From Fictibacillus phosphorivorans (lineage in GTDB: Bacteria > Bacillota > Bacilli > Bacillales > Fictibacillaceae): a DNA stretch of 64,000 nt. The stretch's first letter is position 1. Each line of letters begins with the position of its first letter. Below are positions 1 to 9,974 of the stretch, piece by piece. The notes beneath the pieces were generated by a model. The model was not told the origin of the DNA. It made no database searches and worked only from the letters and a program-made list of their open reading frames with translations. The position numbers were made by a program, and so were the translations under genes. The stretch lies in assembly GCF_001619875.1 (NCBI RefSeq), contig NZ_LRFC01000038.1, forward strand, positions 682,001 through 746,000, read 5' to 3'.

Positions 1-224
1 TCTAGCGCACCGCTGATTCCAACGGGTGATGGAAAGGTGATACCAGCCACGTTTTGCGCTAACTTCTCACTTGGCCTCATGTGACCAAAAAACTGAATAA
101 TACTCCGACCAAACGACAGCTTAGCAAGCGTGTTCATTGTATGCAACGTAAGATCGCGGCTTGTTTCTGGTTTCATCCGAAACAGCAGCGGTTTGAAGAA
201 TGTATGATAAGACCAATCTGGCAT
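1..224 (-). CDS. pyrD: Quinone-dependent dihydroorotate dehydrogenase, N-terminal part (cut by window edge)
   Basis: Partial gene: only the first 74 codons are in the window and the rest lies to the left. The N-terminus reads MPDWSYHTFFKPLLF, then RMKPETSRDLTLHTMNTLAK, and ends near AGITFPSPVGISGAL. This matches the class 2 (membrane, quinone-linked) dihydroorotate dehydrogenase start: an amphipathic helix region with the PLLFxxxPE..H.L pattern, followed by the GxxFPNPVG strand opening the FMN barrel. The enzyme oxidises dihydroorotate to orotate in pyrimidine synthesis. An AAAAGGAGTG ribosome binding site lies just upstream of the ATG at 224. Family inferred from memory of the motif. Confidence 0.75.
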   Translation of the reverse strand, partial: MPDWSYHTFFKPLLFRMKPETSRDLTLHTMNTLAKLSFGRSIIQFFGHMRPSEKLAQNVAGITFPSPVGISGAL

Positions 225-384
225 ATGTGACACTCCTTTTTATGCCATTTTTAATATAAGTGTAACGTAAAAAGCTGGTTAAAATTGATATTTTTTTAGC
301 TGAGATTATAATTTTGTTTTCTCCCATCAGAATCTGTTTTTTGAGCAGGATTTCATAAGACTTTAGGTGAACTAATCATTAACA

Positions 385-398
385 CGAAAACGCTTACA
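385..398 (+). promoter_or_regulatory. Catabolite-responsive element (cre) candidate
   Basis: CGAAAACGCTTACA matches the CcpA consensus TGWAANCGNTNWCA at every constrained base except the first. It lies 40 bp before the acyl-CoA synthetase start. CcpA control of fatty-acid degradation genes is known in Bacillus, so glucose repression of the next gene is inferred. Confidence 0.6.
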
Positions 399-437
399 CA
401 GATGACTATGTTACTTATTTAAGGAGGAGAAGCAGTT

Positions 438-2066
438 ATGATGATGAATGTGCCATTTCGAGTCACAAGTATGCTGGAGCATGCGGAGCGTTATTTTTCA
501 AAAAAAGAGGTAACGAGCCGCACGATGTCGGGGATCAGGAAGTTCAGTTACCGGGAGATTGGTGAACGAACACGCAGGCTTTCGAGCGCGCTAAAACGTC
601 TTGGTATAAATAAAGGTGAGCGGGTTGGAACACTTGCATGGAACCACCATCGCCATCTGGAAGCGTATTTTGCTATCCCGGGTGTTGAAGCTGTCCTTCA
701 CACGATTAATATTCGACTTTCTCCTCAGCATATCGCATACATTATCAATCACGCCGATGACCAGATTCTATTAGTAGATCAGGACATTCTTCCTCTTGTT
801 GAAGCCATAAAAGACCACATACCAAATGTGAAAGCGTATATTTTGATGACGGATGAGGACGAGCTGCCTCAGTCACCGCTTCAGCCTCTCTATCATTATG
901 AAAAACTTCTAGAAACAGGTGACCCGGCTTATGAGTTTCCGCAAAATGTAGATGAAAATGACCCGGTTGGGATGTGCTACACGTCTGCAACAACTGGTAA
1001 TCCTAAGGGAGTCACGTACACTCATCGCTCGACTGTGCTTCATTCCATGTCACTCGGACTTGCCGATGGAGGCTCTGTTTCAGAAAGTGATGTTCTTATG
1101 CCGGTTGTACCGATGTTCCACGTAAATGCTTGGGGACTTCCGTATGCGGCAACATGGTTCGGTTCGAAGCAAGTGATGCCTGGACCGCGATTCACGCCAC
1201 AGCTTTTAGCGGAAATGATTGAGATGGAAAAAGTAACCTTTGCTGCAGGTGTACCAACGATCTGGATGGGGCTGCTTCAAGAACTTGAACAGAACAGCTA
1301 TGATACTTCTAGTCTTCGAGCAGTTATTTGCGGAGGATCTGCTGCACCTAAAGGGATGATCAAAACGTTTCAGGAAAAACACAACATACCGTTTATGCAC
1401 GCTTATGGCATGACGGAAACGAGTCCGCTCGTGATTGCAACGCGTCTAAAAACCTATCAAATGGACATGGACGAAGAAACGAAACTAGATTACAAAGCAA
1501 AGCAGGGCTATGTGGTGCAAGGTGTTGAAATGAAAGTAATCGGGGCAAACGGAGAAGTGAAGTGGGACGGAAACGAGATGGGCGAGCTGCTGCTTCGTTC
1601 GAATTGGATTGCGGATGAATATTATAACGACGACCGGACAGACGAGACATTCATTGACGGCTGGCTTCATACCGGAGATGTTGTAACGGTTGATGATGAA
1701 GGATTCGTGAAGATCGTCGACCGGACGAAGGATTTGATCAAGAGCGGTGGCGAGTGGATTTCTTCGGTAGATTTAGAGAATGCGATCATGGCGTTCCCAG
1801 ATGTTTTTGAGGCATCCGTTATTGCGGTTCCGCATCCAGAGTGGCAGGAGCGTCCGCTCGCATGTGTGGTGCTGAAACCTGATAGGAAGGGGAACGTGGA
1901 GAAAGAAGATATCTTAGAGTATTTACGCCCGCAGTTTGCGAAATGGTGGATTCCAGACGATATCGTGTTCATGGACGAAATCCCGAAAACGTCTGTAGGG
2001 AAGTTTTTGAAGCGGACACTGCGCGATCAGTTGAAAGATCATTATATGACGACAGCGAAATCGTAA
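438..2066 (+). CDS. Long/medium-chain fatty acyl-CoA synthetase (AMP-forming)
   Basis: 542-residue adenylate-forming enzyme that activates a carboxylic acid, probably a fatty acid, to its acyl-CoA through an acyl-AMP intermediate in the cytoplasm. The P-loop-like motif YTSATTGNPKG lies near residue 180, YGMTETSP near 320, and the hinge region GDVVTVDDEGFVKIVDRTKDLI near 415. A C-terminal lysine motif follows in IPKTSVGKFLKR near 515. Length is normal for the family. The start is ATG at 438, preceded by AAGGAGGAG; two further ATG codons follow directly and cannot be excluded. A cre site upstream suggests glucose repression. The gene stands alone and ends at a terminator. The acyl chain preferred cannot be read from sequence. 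Confidence 0.9.
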   Translation: MMMNVPFRVTSMLEHAERYFSKKEVTSRTMSGIRKFSYREIGERTRRLSSALKRLGINKGERVGTLAWNHHRHLEAYFAIPGVEAVLHTINIRLSPQHIAYIINHADDQILLVDQDILPLVEAIKDHIPNVKAYILMTDEDELPQSPLQPLYHYEKLLETGDPAYEFPQNVDENDPVGMCYTSATTGNPKGVTYTHRSTVLHSMSLGLADGGSVSESDVLMPVVPMFHVNAWGLPYAATWFGSKQVMPGPRFTPQLLAEMIEMEKVTFAAGVPTIWMGLLQELEQNSYDTSSLRAVICGGSAAPKGMIKTFQEKHNIPFMHAYGMTETSPLVIATRLKTYQMDMDEETKLDYKAKQGYVVQGVEMKVIGANGEVKWDGNEMGELLLRSNWIADEYYNDDRTDETFIDGWLHTGDVVTVDDEGFVKIVDRTKDLIKSGGEWISSVDLENAIMAFPDVFEASVIAVPHPEWQERPLACVVLKPDRKGNVEKEDILEYLRPQFAKWWIPDDIVFMDEIPKTSVGKFLKRTLRDQLKDHYMTTAKS

Positions 2067-2075
2067 TAGAATGTG

Positions 2076-2112
2076 AGAGACCTCCTCAAATTTGATGAGC
2101 GGGTCTCTTTTT
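2076..2112 (+). terminator. Rho-independent terminator of the acyl-CoA synthetase gene
   Basis: AGAGACC pairs with GGTCTCT across a 19-base loop and is followed by a T run. Confidence 0.8.
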
Positions 2113-2248
2113 TCGTGTTTTTTTGATGGATTTCAACGTGGGAGAGTGGGACCGCAGCTCTCTGTGTGTGTTTCGTGTGCACATTGGCCACAAGTTGTGC
2201 ACATCAAAAGTACACATAAACATATATACGTGTATAAAAATTTTTTTG

Positions 2249-2321
2249 CGAGGTAAATAAGAATATATCCGTGTATAGAACGAATAATTACGTACATAAA
2301 ATTATTTATCCGATTTTCGAC
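2249..2321. repeat. 73-bp dispersed intergenic repeat, copy 1
   Basis: This AT-rich element aligns without gaps to 21627-21699, with about 59 of 73 bases identical. It starts CGAGGTAAAT and ends CGATTTTCGAC. It fills the otherwise gene-free stretch 2113-2426, and a C-rich tract follows it as at the second copy. No ORF with a ribosome binding site is seen here. Function unknown. Confidence 0.65.
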
Positions 2322-2426
2322 AAAAACCGGCAACCAGCGGCACCCCAGATCACCCACTACACCCCTCACTCCACCATCCACACAAAAAAACACCATCCTC
2401 ATCATCCGAGGACAGTGTCTTATACC

Positions 2427-3050
2427 CTACTGCACAGCATTCTTCTGATACCATTTATACGTTTCGGTCACTTCCCAGAAATCGGACGCATCAGAATAGT
2501 CATTTAACGTAATATCGAGATCATGAAAAATGCGGTGTACACCTTTTAACGGTTCTACACTCTTCGTTTCGATGCTTCTCTCAATTTTCCCAATGGCATT
2601 CTCAATATCTGTCTGTAGCGGGCCGCCTACATACGGCAAGATTTTTTCGCGTATATTGTTTTCAATTCTTTTTAATTCGGAAGTATGCGTGCCTACTTTG
2701 TAGCTCGTCCATTGATCATACCCGAGCCTGCCATTCCAATATTCATGCATAACGTTTAATCGTCTTTGTATTTCGGTCTTAGGAACTTCAATGGTCGGCT
2801 TGAAGATCTCAACACCGCTTGACTTCTCAGCAGCCTCTACTTCTTCGGTAGTAGGAAGATTGACGTCAGATGCTGATTTAGCACCAAACAGGTAATAATA
2901 TCCCAACGTACCAGCACCTCCTATAAGAAAGAAGCTTAGTACGAGCGTCAGAATGATGGTTTTGCTTTTTTCGCTGCCCTGCTGTTTTGGCAGCTTCGTG
3001 TCCTGTTCTTGTCTCGTGCTGTCCGTCCTGTGTAACTCTCCGTTTACCAT
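2427..3050 (-). CDS. Hypothetical single-pass membrane protein
   Basis: 207-residue protein I do not recognise. Residues 1-30 are polar and basic (cytoplasmic), about 31-53 form one hydrophobic segment (TIILTLVLSFFLIGGAGTLG), and the remaining 150 residues are charged, mostly helical and predicted outside the membrane. The start ATG at 3050 is supported by GGGGAGG eight bases upstream. It is divergent from secA, with about 215 bp between them. Topology suggests an extracytoplasmic domain tethered to the membrane; no catalytic motif is visible. Confidence 0.75.
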   Translation of the reverse strand: MVNGELHRTDSTRQEQDTKLPKQQGSEKSKTIILTLVLSFFLIGGAGTLGYYYLFGAKSASDVNLPTTEEVEAAEKSSGVEIFKPTIEVPKTEIQRRLNVMHEYWNGRLGYDQWTSYKVGTHTSELKRIENNIREKILPYVGGPLQTDIENAIGKIERSIETKSVEPLKGVHRIFHDLDITLNDYSDASDFWEVTETYKWYQKNAVQ

Positions 3051-3192
3051 TCAGAACCTCCCCAATCCATCTTTTTATTATTTTACCAAAATTTAGGTTT
3101 GTTGTCTGCTGTAAATTATTTAATTTTTCACATAAATAACTGTTCCCAATATGGATGATGTTACAATTCATCTTGAAAAGATTTGGGATTTC

Positions 3193-3221
3193 TTGTGGCT
3201 CGATTCACAAACTGGTAGAAT
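3193..3221 (+). promoter_or_regulatory. Sigma-A promoter of secA
   Basis: TTGTGG at 3193-3198 and TAGAAT at 3216-3221 are separated by 17 bp. They sit about 45 bp before the chosen secA start, inside the 5' extension that an ATG at 3151 would give. This argues against the longer reading. Confidence 0.55.
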
Positions 3222-3264
3222 AGAAGTGGTATATAATTTTCGAAAACAGGGAGCGTTTATTCGG

Positions 3265-5781
3265 ATGATTAGCATTTTGAAAAAGATTTTTCCAAGTTCA
3301 AATGACCGGACGTTAAATAGATATGAGAGAATTGCGGAAAAAGTAGAGGCTTTAGCTGATGAGTATAAGGCTTTAAGTGATGAAGCTTTAGCGGGTAAAA
3401 CAGCTGAGTTCAAAAGCCGTATTGAAAAAGGAGAATCTCTGGATGACCTTCTCCCTGAAGCGTTTGCGACTGTGCGTGAAGCATCAGCTCGTGTGTTAGA
3501 AAAACGCCATTATCCTGTACAGATTATGGGTGCGGTTGCGCTTCATGAAGGAAATATCGCTGAGATGAAAACGGGGGAAGGTAAGACGCTTGTGGCGACA
3601 TTGCCTGTTTACCTCAACGCACTCGATGGAAAAGGTGTTCACGTTGTAACCGTCAATGAATACTTGGCTCGCCGTGATGCAGAGCTGAATAGACCGCTGT
3701 TTAACTTTCTTGGGATGACGGTTGGCCTTAACGTATCTGACCTTTCAAAAGAAGAGAAGCGTGAGGCGTATGCGGCGGATATCACTTATGGTACGAATAA
3801 CGAGTTCGGCTTCGATTATCTCCGTGACAACATGGTGGTTTATAAAGAACAAATGGTTCAGCGCCGCAACTATGCGATCGTCGATGAAGTGGACTCGATC
3901 TTAATTGACGAAGCGCGTACACCGCTTATCATTTCTGGCTCTGCACAGAAATCTACCCAGCTTTATCAAATGGCAAACATGTTTGTGCGCCAGCTGAATA
4001 AAGAAACAGATTATACGGTCGATGAAAAGACGAAGAACGTCCAGCTGACGGAAGATGGAATCAACCGAGCTGAGCAGATGTTCTCGATTGATAACCTTTA
4101 TGACTACCAGCATGTAACGCTTAACCACCATATCAACCAAGCATTAAAAGCGAATCTCATCATGCATCGTGATGTGGATTACGTTGTACAAGATGGTGAG
4201 ATTGTAATTGTTGACCCGTTCACTGGACGTTTGATGGCTGGCCGACGCTACAGCGATGGTCTTCACCAGGCGATTGAAGCGAAGGAAGGTCTTGAGATCC
4301 AGCGTGAGAGCATGACGCTCGCGACGATCACGTTTCAGAACTACTTCCGTATGTACAACAAACTATCCGGTATGACGGGTACGGCGAAAACGGAAGAAGA
4401 GGAGTTCCGCAACATCTACAACATGGATGTTATCGTGATTCCGACGAACCGTCCGATCGCACGTGATGACAGATCAGATCTGATTTATAAAACGATGCAA
4501 GGCAAGTTCAAAGCGATTGCCGCTGAAATTGAAGAGCGCCATAAAACGGGCCAGCCGATCCTCGTGGGTACGGTTGCCGTTGAGACGTCAGAACTTCTTT
4601 CACAGCTTTTAACGAAGCGTAAAATTAAGCATAACGTTTTGAACGCGAAAAACCATGAACGTGAAGCGGAAATCATTGAAAACGCAGGTCAGCTTGGCAT
4701 GGTTACGATCGCGACAAACATGGCCGGCCGTGGTACCGACATCAAGCTTGGCGAAGGTGTTATTGAAGTTGGCGGACTGCACATTCTAGGTACAGAGCGC
4801 CACGAATCACGCCGTATCGATAACCAGCTGCGTGGTCGTGCGGGCCGTCAAGGAGATCCAGGTTCATCTCGCTTTTATATCTCAATGGAAGACGAATTGA
4901 TGCGCCGATTCGGTTCAGATAACTTGATGACGATGATGGAGCGTCTTGGCATGGATGAAGATACTCCGATCGAGTCAAAAATGGTTACTAAAGCCGTTGA
5001 ATCTGCACAAAAACGTGTTGAAGGATCGAACTTTGATGCACGTAAACAGCTCTTACAATATGACGATGTTATGCGTCAGCAGCGTGAGATCATTTACGCG
5101 CAGCGTCAAGATGTATTGGATGCTGAGAACTTGAGTGATATCGTTCTTCGTATGATCGATTCCACGATTGACCGCATCGTTACGGTTCACACACCGGAAG
5201 CGGAAGTGCAAGAAGAGTGGAACACGAAAGAGATTGCAGATTACGTGAACGCCGTTATGTTCACAGAGCCTGTTTTCACAGAAAAAGACTTCTACGGTTT
5301 AGATCGTGAAGAAATTATCGAGAAAATTCAAGCGAAAGTGCATGCAGCGTTTGCTGAGAAAGAAACACAGCTTCCTGCAGAACAGATCGCTGAGTTTGAA
5401 AAAGCCGTTATTCTTCGTTCGGTTGACAGCAAGTGGATGGATCACATCGACCAGATGGAACAGCTTCGCCAAGGGATCCACCTTCGTGCGTACGGTCAAA
5501 ACGATCCGTTGCGTGAATACCAGTTTGAAGGCTTCGAGATGTTCGAAGCGATGGTTGCTGCGATCGAAGAGGAAGTTACGACTTACATTTTAAAATCGCA
5601 GATCGAGCAAAACATGCAGCGCGAACAAGTGGCTGAAGGGAAGGCCGTTGTTCCGAGTGATAAACAGGAATCATCAAAAAAGAAACCGGTTCGCAAATCA
5701 CAGGACATTAAACGCAATGATCCTTGTCCATGCGGAAGCGGAAAGAAATACAAGCAATGTCACGGAGCAGATCAGGAATAA
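3265..5781 (+). CDS. secA: Preprotein translocase ATPase SecA
   Basis: 838-residue motor ATPase that drives secreted proteins through SecYEG. The start [21 protein letters not shown] at 3265 matches the usual SecA N-terminus; an in-frame ATG at 3151 would add 38 residues but lies upstream of the predicted promoter. Visible motifs: Walker A region [28 protein letters not shown], the [12 protein letters not shown] / [18 protein letters not shown] helicase motifs, and a C-terminal zinc-binding tail with [15 protein letters not shown] for SecB or membrane contacts. A GGGAG ribosome binding site lies 11 bases before the start. It is followed by prfB, as in Bacillus. Confidence 0.97.
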   Translation: MISILKKIFPSSNDRTLNRYERIAEKVEALADEYKALSDEALAGKTAEFKSRIEKGESLDDLLPEAFATVREASARVLEKRHYPVQIMGAVALHEGNIAEMKTGEGKTLVATLPVYLNALDGKGVHVVTVNEYLARRDAELNRPLFNFLGMTVGLNVSDLSKEEKREAYAADITYGTNNEFGFDYLRDNMVVYKEQMVQRRNYAIVDEVDSILIDEARTPLIISGSAQKSTQLYQMANMFVRQLNKETDYTVDEKTKNVQLTEDGINRAEQMFSIDNLYDYQHVTLNHHINQALKANLIMHRDVDYVVQDGEIVIVDPFTGRLMAGRRYSDGLHQAIEAKEGLEIQRESMTLATITFQNYFRMYNKLSGMTGTAKTEEEEFRNIYNMDVIVIPTNRPIARDDRSDLIYKTMQGKFKAIAAEIEERHKTGQPILVGTVAVETSELLSQLLTKRKIKHNVLNAKNHEREAEIIENAGQLGMVTIATNMAGRGTDIKLGEGVIEVGGLHILGTERHESRRIDNQLRGRAGRQGDPGSSRFYISMEDELMRRFGSDNLMTMMERLGMDEDTPIESKMVTKAVESAQKRVEGSNFDARKQLLQYDDVMRQQREIIYAQRQDVLDAENLSDIVLRMIDSTIDRIVTVHTPEAEVQEEWNTKEIADYVNAVMFTEPVFTEKDFYGLDREEIIEKIQAKVHAAFAEKETQLPAEQIAEFEKAVILRSVDSKWMDHIDQMEQLRQGIHLRAYGQNDPLREYQFEGFEMFEAMVAAIEEEVTTYILKSQIEQNMQREQVAEGKAVVPSDKQESSKKKPVRKSQDIKRNDPCPCGSGKKYKQCHGADQE

Positions 5782-5799
5782 TGGAAGTTGCGTGTCTGA

Positions 5800-5830
5800 A
5801 GAGAGTTTCTTTGCGAAGCTCTCTTTACGC
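5800..5830 (+). terminator. Hairpin between secA and prfB
   Basis: AGAGAGTTTC pairs with GAAGCTCTCT around TTTGC (one G-U pair). The T run after it is weak, so it may be an attenuator or processing site rather than a full terminator. Confidence 0.45.
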
Positions 5831-5906
5831 TTGTAACCAGGTTTAATTTGTAAGGAATTCGCATAGTTTAAAAAGTGGAAGAAATATAAAATGAGGTGCA
5901 GAGAAT

Positions 5907-7005
5907 ATGGACTTAGTAGAAGTAAAACAAGAACTCAACGTGATTGAAAAACGTATCAACGACTTTAGGGGGTCTCTTTGACCTCGATTCAAAGAAAGCG
6001 CGTATCGCTGAACTTGACGAGCAGATGAGTGCACCAACGTTTTGGGATGACCAAAATGCAGCACAAGTCGTTATTAATGAAGCAAACGGATTAAAAGAAC
6101 AAGTAAATGAGTTTGAAGCCTTATCTTCATCGTATGAAGACTTAGAGGTCGCACATGAGCTCGTGAAAGAAGAAGCAGATGCTGATATGCAAAAAGAGCT
6201 TGTAAAAGATTTGAAAGATCTGATCGCAAAATTGAATGACTTTGAACTTCAACTTTTATTAAACGAACCTTATGATAAAAATAACGCGATTCTCGAACTT
6301 CACCCAGGTGCGGGTGGAACGGAATCTCAAGACTGGGCGTCGATGCTTCTTCGTATGTATACACGTTATGCTGAGCGCCAAGGGTACAAAGTCGAAACAT
6401 TGGATTACCTGCCAGGTGATGAAGCAGGTGTTAAATCGGTTACGCTCAGCATCAAAGGGCATAACGCATATGGTTACCTGAAAGCGGAAAAAGGCGTTCA
6501 TCGTCTTGTTCGTATTTCTCCGTTTGATTCGTCAGGCCGCCGTCATACGTCATTCGTTTCATGTGAAGTCATGCCGGAAATCACAGACGATACAGAGATT
6601 GAAATCCGTACGGAGGATCTAAAGGTGGATACGTATCGTGCGTCTGGAGCAGGTGGACAGCACGTTAACACGACTGACTCTGCCGTTCGTATTACACACA
6701 CGCCAACAAACACGATAGTTTCGTGTCAAACGGAGCGTTCGCAGATCAAGAACCGTGAACGTGCGATGAAGATGTTGATGGCGAAACTTGTTCAGCGCCG
6801 CTTGGAAGAACAGCAGGCACAGCTTGCGGAAATTCGCGGTGAGCAGAAGGAGATCGGTTGGGGGAGCCAGATTCGTTCTTACGTTTTCCATCCGTATAGC
6901 CTTGTAAAAGATCACAGAACAAATACTGAGGTTGGTAATGTGCAGTCTGTGATGGATGGCGAGATCACGCCGTTTATTGATGCTTATTTGAGATCTAAGC
7001 TGTAA
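5907..7005 (+). CDS. prfB: Peptide chain release factor 2 (programmed +1 frameshift)
   Basis: RF2, about 365 residues, recognises UGA and UAA stop codons and triggers peptide release. The reading frame starts at ATG 5907 (GAGGTG eight bases upstream) and reaches an in-frame TGA at 5979-5981 after 24 codons. The protein continues in the +1 frame from GAC at 5980. The catalytic GGQ lies in [17 protein letters not shown], and the SPF stop-recognition motif is seen in [11 protein letters not shown]. The length of the joined product fits the family. Expression is autoregulated: low RF2 slows reading of the UGA and favours the shift. Confidence 0.96.
5967..5982 (+). promoter_or_regulatory. prfB +1 frameshift signal
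   Basis: AGGGGG (internal Shine-Dalgarno) is followed by TCT CTT TGA C. This is the canonical arrangement in which CTT slips forward at the UGA codon. Confidence 0.95.
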
Positions 7006-7047
7006 AAAACTTTTTTGTTTGGTGATGCTTCGGAGTTTTTGAAATAG

Positions 7048-7260
7048 GTTGATCTCCGCTCCAGGTGCTTCGCTTTCCGCGGGGCGACCGGTGAGCCCCT
7101 TGCCGCTTTGCGCCATTAAGGGTCTCCACCTGCCCACTACAAGGAAGTATCCTTGCTCCTGCGTCTACAGGTAAATGCTACCGTAGTGAGTTTCCTCGTC
7201 GCATGCCTTGCGAGAAGCTTCTCATGTGGTAGGCACGCACCTTGCGCTCCAATCAACTTG
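7048..7260. repeat. Large Bacillaceae intergenic repeat, copy 1 (about 210 bp)
   Basis: It starts GTTGATCTCCGCTCCAGG, contains CGCTTTCCGCGGGGCG, and ends GCTCCAATCAACTTG. The ends GTTGAT and AATCAAC are inverted. The second copy is at 27821-28014. The same family is scattered between genes in many Bacillaceae genomes (recalled, not searched). No ORF is evident. Confidence 0.75.
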
Positions 7261-7351
7261 TTGAAGGTGTACAACAATTTTACAGATAACAAGTAAGCTT
7301 CAAATAACAAAAAATAAACCAAACAAAATCAAATATACAATATCTAAAACA

Positions 7352-7386
7352 AAACTTCCGGGGCGTTTGCTTCCGGAAGTTTTTTA
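7352..7386 (-). terminator. Terminator after the 50-residue gene
   Basis: ACTTCCGG pairs with CCGGAAGT, with T-rich flanks on both sides, so it can work in both directions. Confidence 0.75.
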
Positions 7387-7536
7387 TCGTATGTGTGTAA
7401 GATCTCTCTTTTGTACGAGCTCGATCTTTCTATGTTGTCCGTCTTTTACAATTTCCACATTGCCATTTCCGTAAATCCAAACCACTTGATACTCTTCACC
7501 GTTATAAACGACGAAACTCCCCACTTCAATCTGCAT
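7384..7536 (-). CDS. Small conserved-looking hypothetical protein (50 aa)
   Basis: The 50-residue product starts MQIEVGSFVVYNGEEYQVVW and ends KRDLTHIR. Its alternating hydrophobic and charged residues suggest a small all-beta, SH3-like or KOW-like fold (inference). The ATG at 7536 follows AGAGGTGAAGCG, a good ribosome binding site, and a terminator sits at the stop codon. I do not recognise the family. Confidence 0.65.
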   Translation of the reverse strand: MQIEVGSFVVYNGEEYQVVWIYGNGNVEIVKDGQHRKIELVQKRDLTHIR

Positions 7537-7800
7537 CGCTTCACCTCTAATAAAGCTCTCTAGTTAATTATACCTATTGGTAATGAAATGTAAATTGGGA
7601 AAAACAAGGATAAGTTCTATCTATTAGTATAAAGGAAATTACCCTATTTTCCCAACTTATATTTTTTATATAAGAAATCTTCATGTAGTAAAAGGTTAGA
7701 TGAAGGAGTTTTTCAAGTGGAGAATCTTAAGAATGCTATCGCCAAGTATTTCCTTTTTACGTCCGCATGAAAATGAAATTTATAAAAAATCAAAAAACTC

Positions 7801-7860
7801 TTAAACATTTGTTTAAATAACCTACATAGTGGCTTAACAGTTCGACAGTATTCTTATAGA
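7801..7860 (+). promoter_or_regulatory. Pho box and promoter of phoX-tatA-tatC
   Basis: Four direct 6-bp repeats, TTAAAC (7801), TTTAAA (7812), TACATA (7823) and TTAACA (7834), have an exact 11-bp period. They match the Bacillus PhoP box (TTAACA-like repeats with 5-bp gaps). A -10-like TATAGA lies at 7855-7860. If transcription starts near 7867, the repeats span about -66 to -28, the known PhoP position. The stretch 7537-7800 otherwise shows only a 17-codon GTG ORF at 7717 with a good ribosome binding site, not called. Confidence 0.7.
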
Positions 7861-7899
7861 TGCAACAACAAATATTTTTGTGTCTAGGGGGAAAACGGA

Positions 7900-9531
7900 G
7901 TGGAAAAGAAACCATTGGATAGAAGAACCTTTTTAACATATTTGGGAACAGGCGCAACGGCTCTTGCTGCGGCAACAACAGGATTAGGTGCTTTAACGGA
8001 AACGGCTAATGCACAATCTGACAGCTTAATGCGCATGAAGCCCCGTAAAAAAGGATTCAAGTTTCACCCGATCGCACCAACCGACAAAGACGATCTTGTT
8101 CTTCCAAAAGGTTATCAATATGAAGTTATTGCCTCTTATGGTGATGTAATCAACAAAAAAGGCGATACATTTGGATTCAATAATGACTTTACGATGTACT
8201 TTCCAATCGACGAATCTAGTGAACATGGCTTGCTTTGGGTAAACCACGAATACACGAACCCTTTATATGTCGAAGGAGAAAAAGTAAACGGCAAGTATAC
8301 TCCTGCACAAATTGAAAAGATGCTTTACAACCAAGGTGGATCCATTATCGAAGTGAAAGTAAAAAACGGTAAGTGGAAGATGGAAACAAATTCGGAGTAC
8401 GCTCGACGTGTAACAGGTTTAACTCCTTTCATGCTGACAGGACCTGCAAAAGGAACGGCGGCTGTATCTGGAGCAACAACGGCACAAGGAACTTTTGCCA
8501 ACTGTTCTGGCGGACGTACGCCGTGGAACACGGTTTTATCTTGTGAAGAGAATTTTGAAGATACTTCGAAAGCTGCAGGTCTTGATCAAACCCATTATGG
8601 ATGGGTAGTAGAAGTAGATCCTTTCGATCCGAACTTTAAGGTAAGAAAGCATACGGCACTTGGTCGTTTCAACCATGAGAATGCAAGTGTTGGAATCTCT
8701 AAAGACGGACGTGTTGTTGTCTATATGGGAGACGACAAAAAAGATGCTTGCGTGTACAAGTTTGTAAGTAATGGTAAATATGTTGAAGCAAAAGGGAAAG
8801 ACAACAGCAAGCTTTTAGAAGAAGGAAAGCTTTATGCAGCTGACCTTGCAAAAGGAAAATGGGTAGCATTAACAATTGAAGCAGTTCGTGAAAAAGCAGC
8901 AGGCAACACAGCACTTTTAGAAAAGTTTAAAACACAAGGTGATGTCGTCGTAAACGCGCACGATGCAGCCATCCTTTTAGGTGCAACACCAACTGACCGT
9001 CCTGAAGATGTTGAGATTTCTCCACTTGATGGAACGGTGTTTATCGCACACACGAACAATGATAAGCATGGCAACATTCACGGACACATCACTCGCTTTT
9101 TTGAAAAAGACGGAGATCATGGTGCTGAGAGCTTTGACTTTGAAATCTTTGCAGCAGGTGGACGTCAAAGTGGATTCAGCGCTCCAGACAACTTAACGTT
9201 TGATTCAAATGCAAACCTTTGGACGGTAACCGATATTTCATCAAGCAAGCTGAATTCTGATGCGTGGACAAGCTTTAAGAACAACGGAATGTTCATGATT
9301 CCAACGGTTGGACCAGATAAAGGTGTAGCGTTCCAGTTCGCATCAGCACCAAAAGAAGCTGAGTTGACAGGACCATCTTTCACACCAAACGAAAAATCAC
9401 TGTTCTTGAGCATTCAGCACCCAGGTGAAGAAACAAAAGATAAGGCAAATCCTACAAGCACATGGCCGCAAGTTCGCGGAGGCAACATGCCGCGTCCATC
9501 TGTTGTAGCGATCACTGGATTTAAGTTTTAA
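7900..9531 (+). CDS. phoX: PhoX-family secreted alkaline phosphatase (DUF839), Tat-exported
   Basis: 543 residues. The N-terminus has a twin-arginine signal ([12 protein letters not shown]) with an Ala-rich hydrophobic core and a likely cut after TANAQ near residue 40. The rest fits the DUF839/PhoX family of secreted calcium- and iron-dependent phosphatases. Examples are [30 protein letters not shown] and [19 protein letters not shown], typical of the six-bladed propeller. Starts at GTG 7900 after AGGGGG. tatA and tatC follow directly, so substrate and exporter are co-encoded as in B. subtilis phoD-tatAd-tatCd. The upstream Pho box implies induction by phosphate starvation. Confidence 0.85.
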   Translation: MEKKPLDRRTFLTYLGTGATALAAATTGLGALTETANAQSDSLMRMKPRKKGFKFHPIAPTDKDDLVLPKGYQYEVIASYGDVINKKGDTFGFNNDFTMYFPIDESSEHGLLWVNHEYTNPLYVEGEKVNGKYTPAQIEKMLYNQGGSIIEVKVKNGKWKMETNSEYARRVTGLTPFMLTGPAKGTAAVSGATTAQGTFANCSGGRTPWNTVLSCEENFEDTSKAAGLDQTHYGWVVEVDPFDPNFKVRKHTALGRFNHENASVGISKDGRVVVYMGDDKKDACVYKFVSNGKYVEAKGKDNSKLLEEGKLYAADLAKGKWVALTIEAVREKAAGNTALLEKFKTQGDVVVNAHDAAILLGATPTDRPEDVEISPLDGTVFIAHTNNDKHGNIHGHITRFFEKDGDHGAESFDFEIFAAGGRQSGFSAPDNLTFDSNANLWTVTDISSSKLNSDAWTSFKNNGMFMIPTVGPDKGVAFQFASAPKEAELTGPSFTPNEKSLFLSIQHPGEETKDKANPTSTWPQVRGGNMPRPSVVAITGFKF

Positions 9532-9557
9532 TAACAAATTTCAAGGAGGCGATCTAC

Positions 9558-9743
9558 ATGGGTTTCACTAACATCGGAGTACCAGGATTGATCTTAATCC
9601 TAATCATTGCCCTTATTATCTTCGGGCCATCCAAGCTGCCGGAGATCGGACGAGCATTCGGAAGCACGCTTCGCGAGTTCAAGAATTCAGCAAAAGATCT
9701 TATGTCTTCTGATGAAAAAGAAGAAAAGCCGCAGTCTAAATAA
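9558..9743 (+). CDS. tatA: Twin-arginine translocase subunit TatA
   Basis: 61 residues: one N-terminal membrane helix ([12 protein letters not shown]), the hinge [14 protein letters not shown], an amphipathic helix and an acidic/Lys-rich tail. TatA oligomers form the pore of the Tat export pathway for folded proteins. AAGGAGG ten bases before the ATG. It follows phoX with a 26-bp gap and precedes tatC, so its likely client is the PhoX phosphatase. Confidence 0.95.
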   Translation: MGFTNIGVPGLILILIIALIIFGPSKLPEIGRAFGSTLREFKNSAKDLMSSDEKEEKPQSK

Positions 9744-9754
9744 AGAGAGTTGTG

Positions 9755-9797
9755 AGAAAAGATGCGGGCGCTGTTTCAAGTCCGCGTCTTTTCTTGT
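9755..9797 (+). terminator. Hairpin between tatA and tatC
   Basis: AGAAAAGA-GCGG pairs with CCGC-TCTTTTCT with T residues after it. This may lower tatC expression relative to tatA, whose product is needed in excess. Confidence 0.6.
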
Positions 9798-9818
9798 TAA
9801 CCATGTCGGTTTGATAGC

Positions 9819-9944
9819 CAGAACTTCTGGACGGGGAGCCGAAACTCGTGGATTAAGCATCAAAACTTCTGGATTGGGAGCCAAAACTCGTGGATTAAGC
9901 ATCAAAATTTCTGGATTGGAAGCCACAACTCCCAAATTCAGCCC
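9819..9944. repeat. Three tandem copies of a 42-bp unit
   Basis: Units start at 9819, 9861 and 9903, exactly 42 bp apart. Each has two related 21-bp halves (AACTTCTGGATTGGGAGCC and AACTCGTGGATTAAGCATC). The last half is degenerate. It lies between the tatA hairpin and the tatC ribosome binding site. No function is known to me. Confidence 0.85.
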
Positions 9945-9974
9945 CGCGTAATGAAAAGAAAGGAGGCCATTTGA

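Noticed and set aside
3151-3264. 38-codon N-terminal extension of SecA
   Set aside because: It contains the predicted secA promoter, lacks a ribosome binding site, and the downstream start matches the known SecA N-terminus.
5979-5981. TGA that seems to end prfB after 24 codons
   Set aside because: It is the conserved programmed frameshift stop, with AGGGGG and CTT-TGA-C context, not a disabling mutation.
9607-9951. 114-codon ORF over tatA and the tandem repeat
   Set aside because: It overlaps tatA in another frame, and its repeats arise from the 42-bp DNA unit; no supported start.
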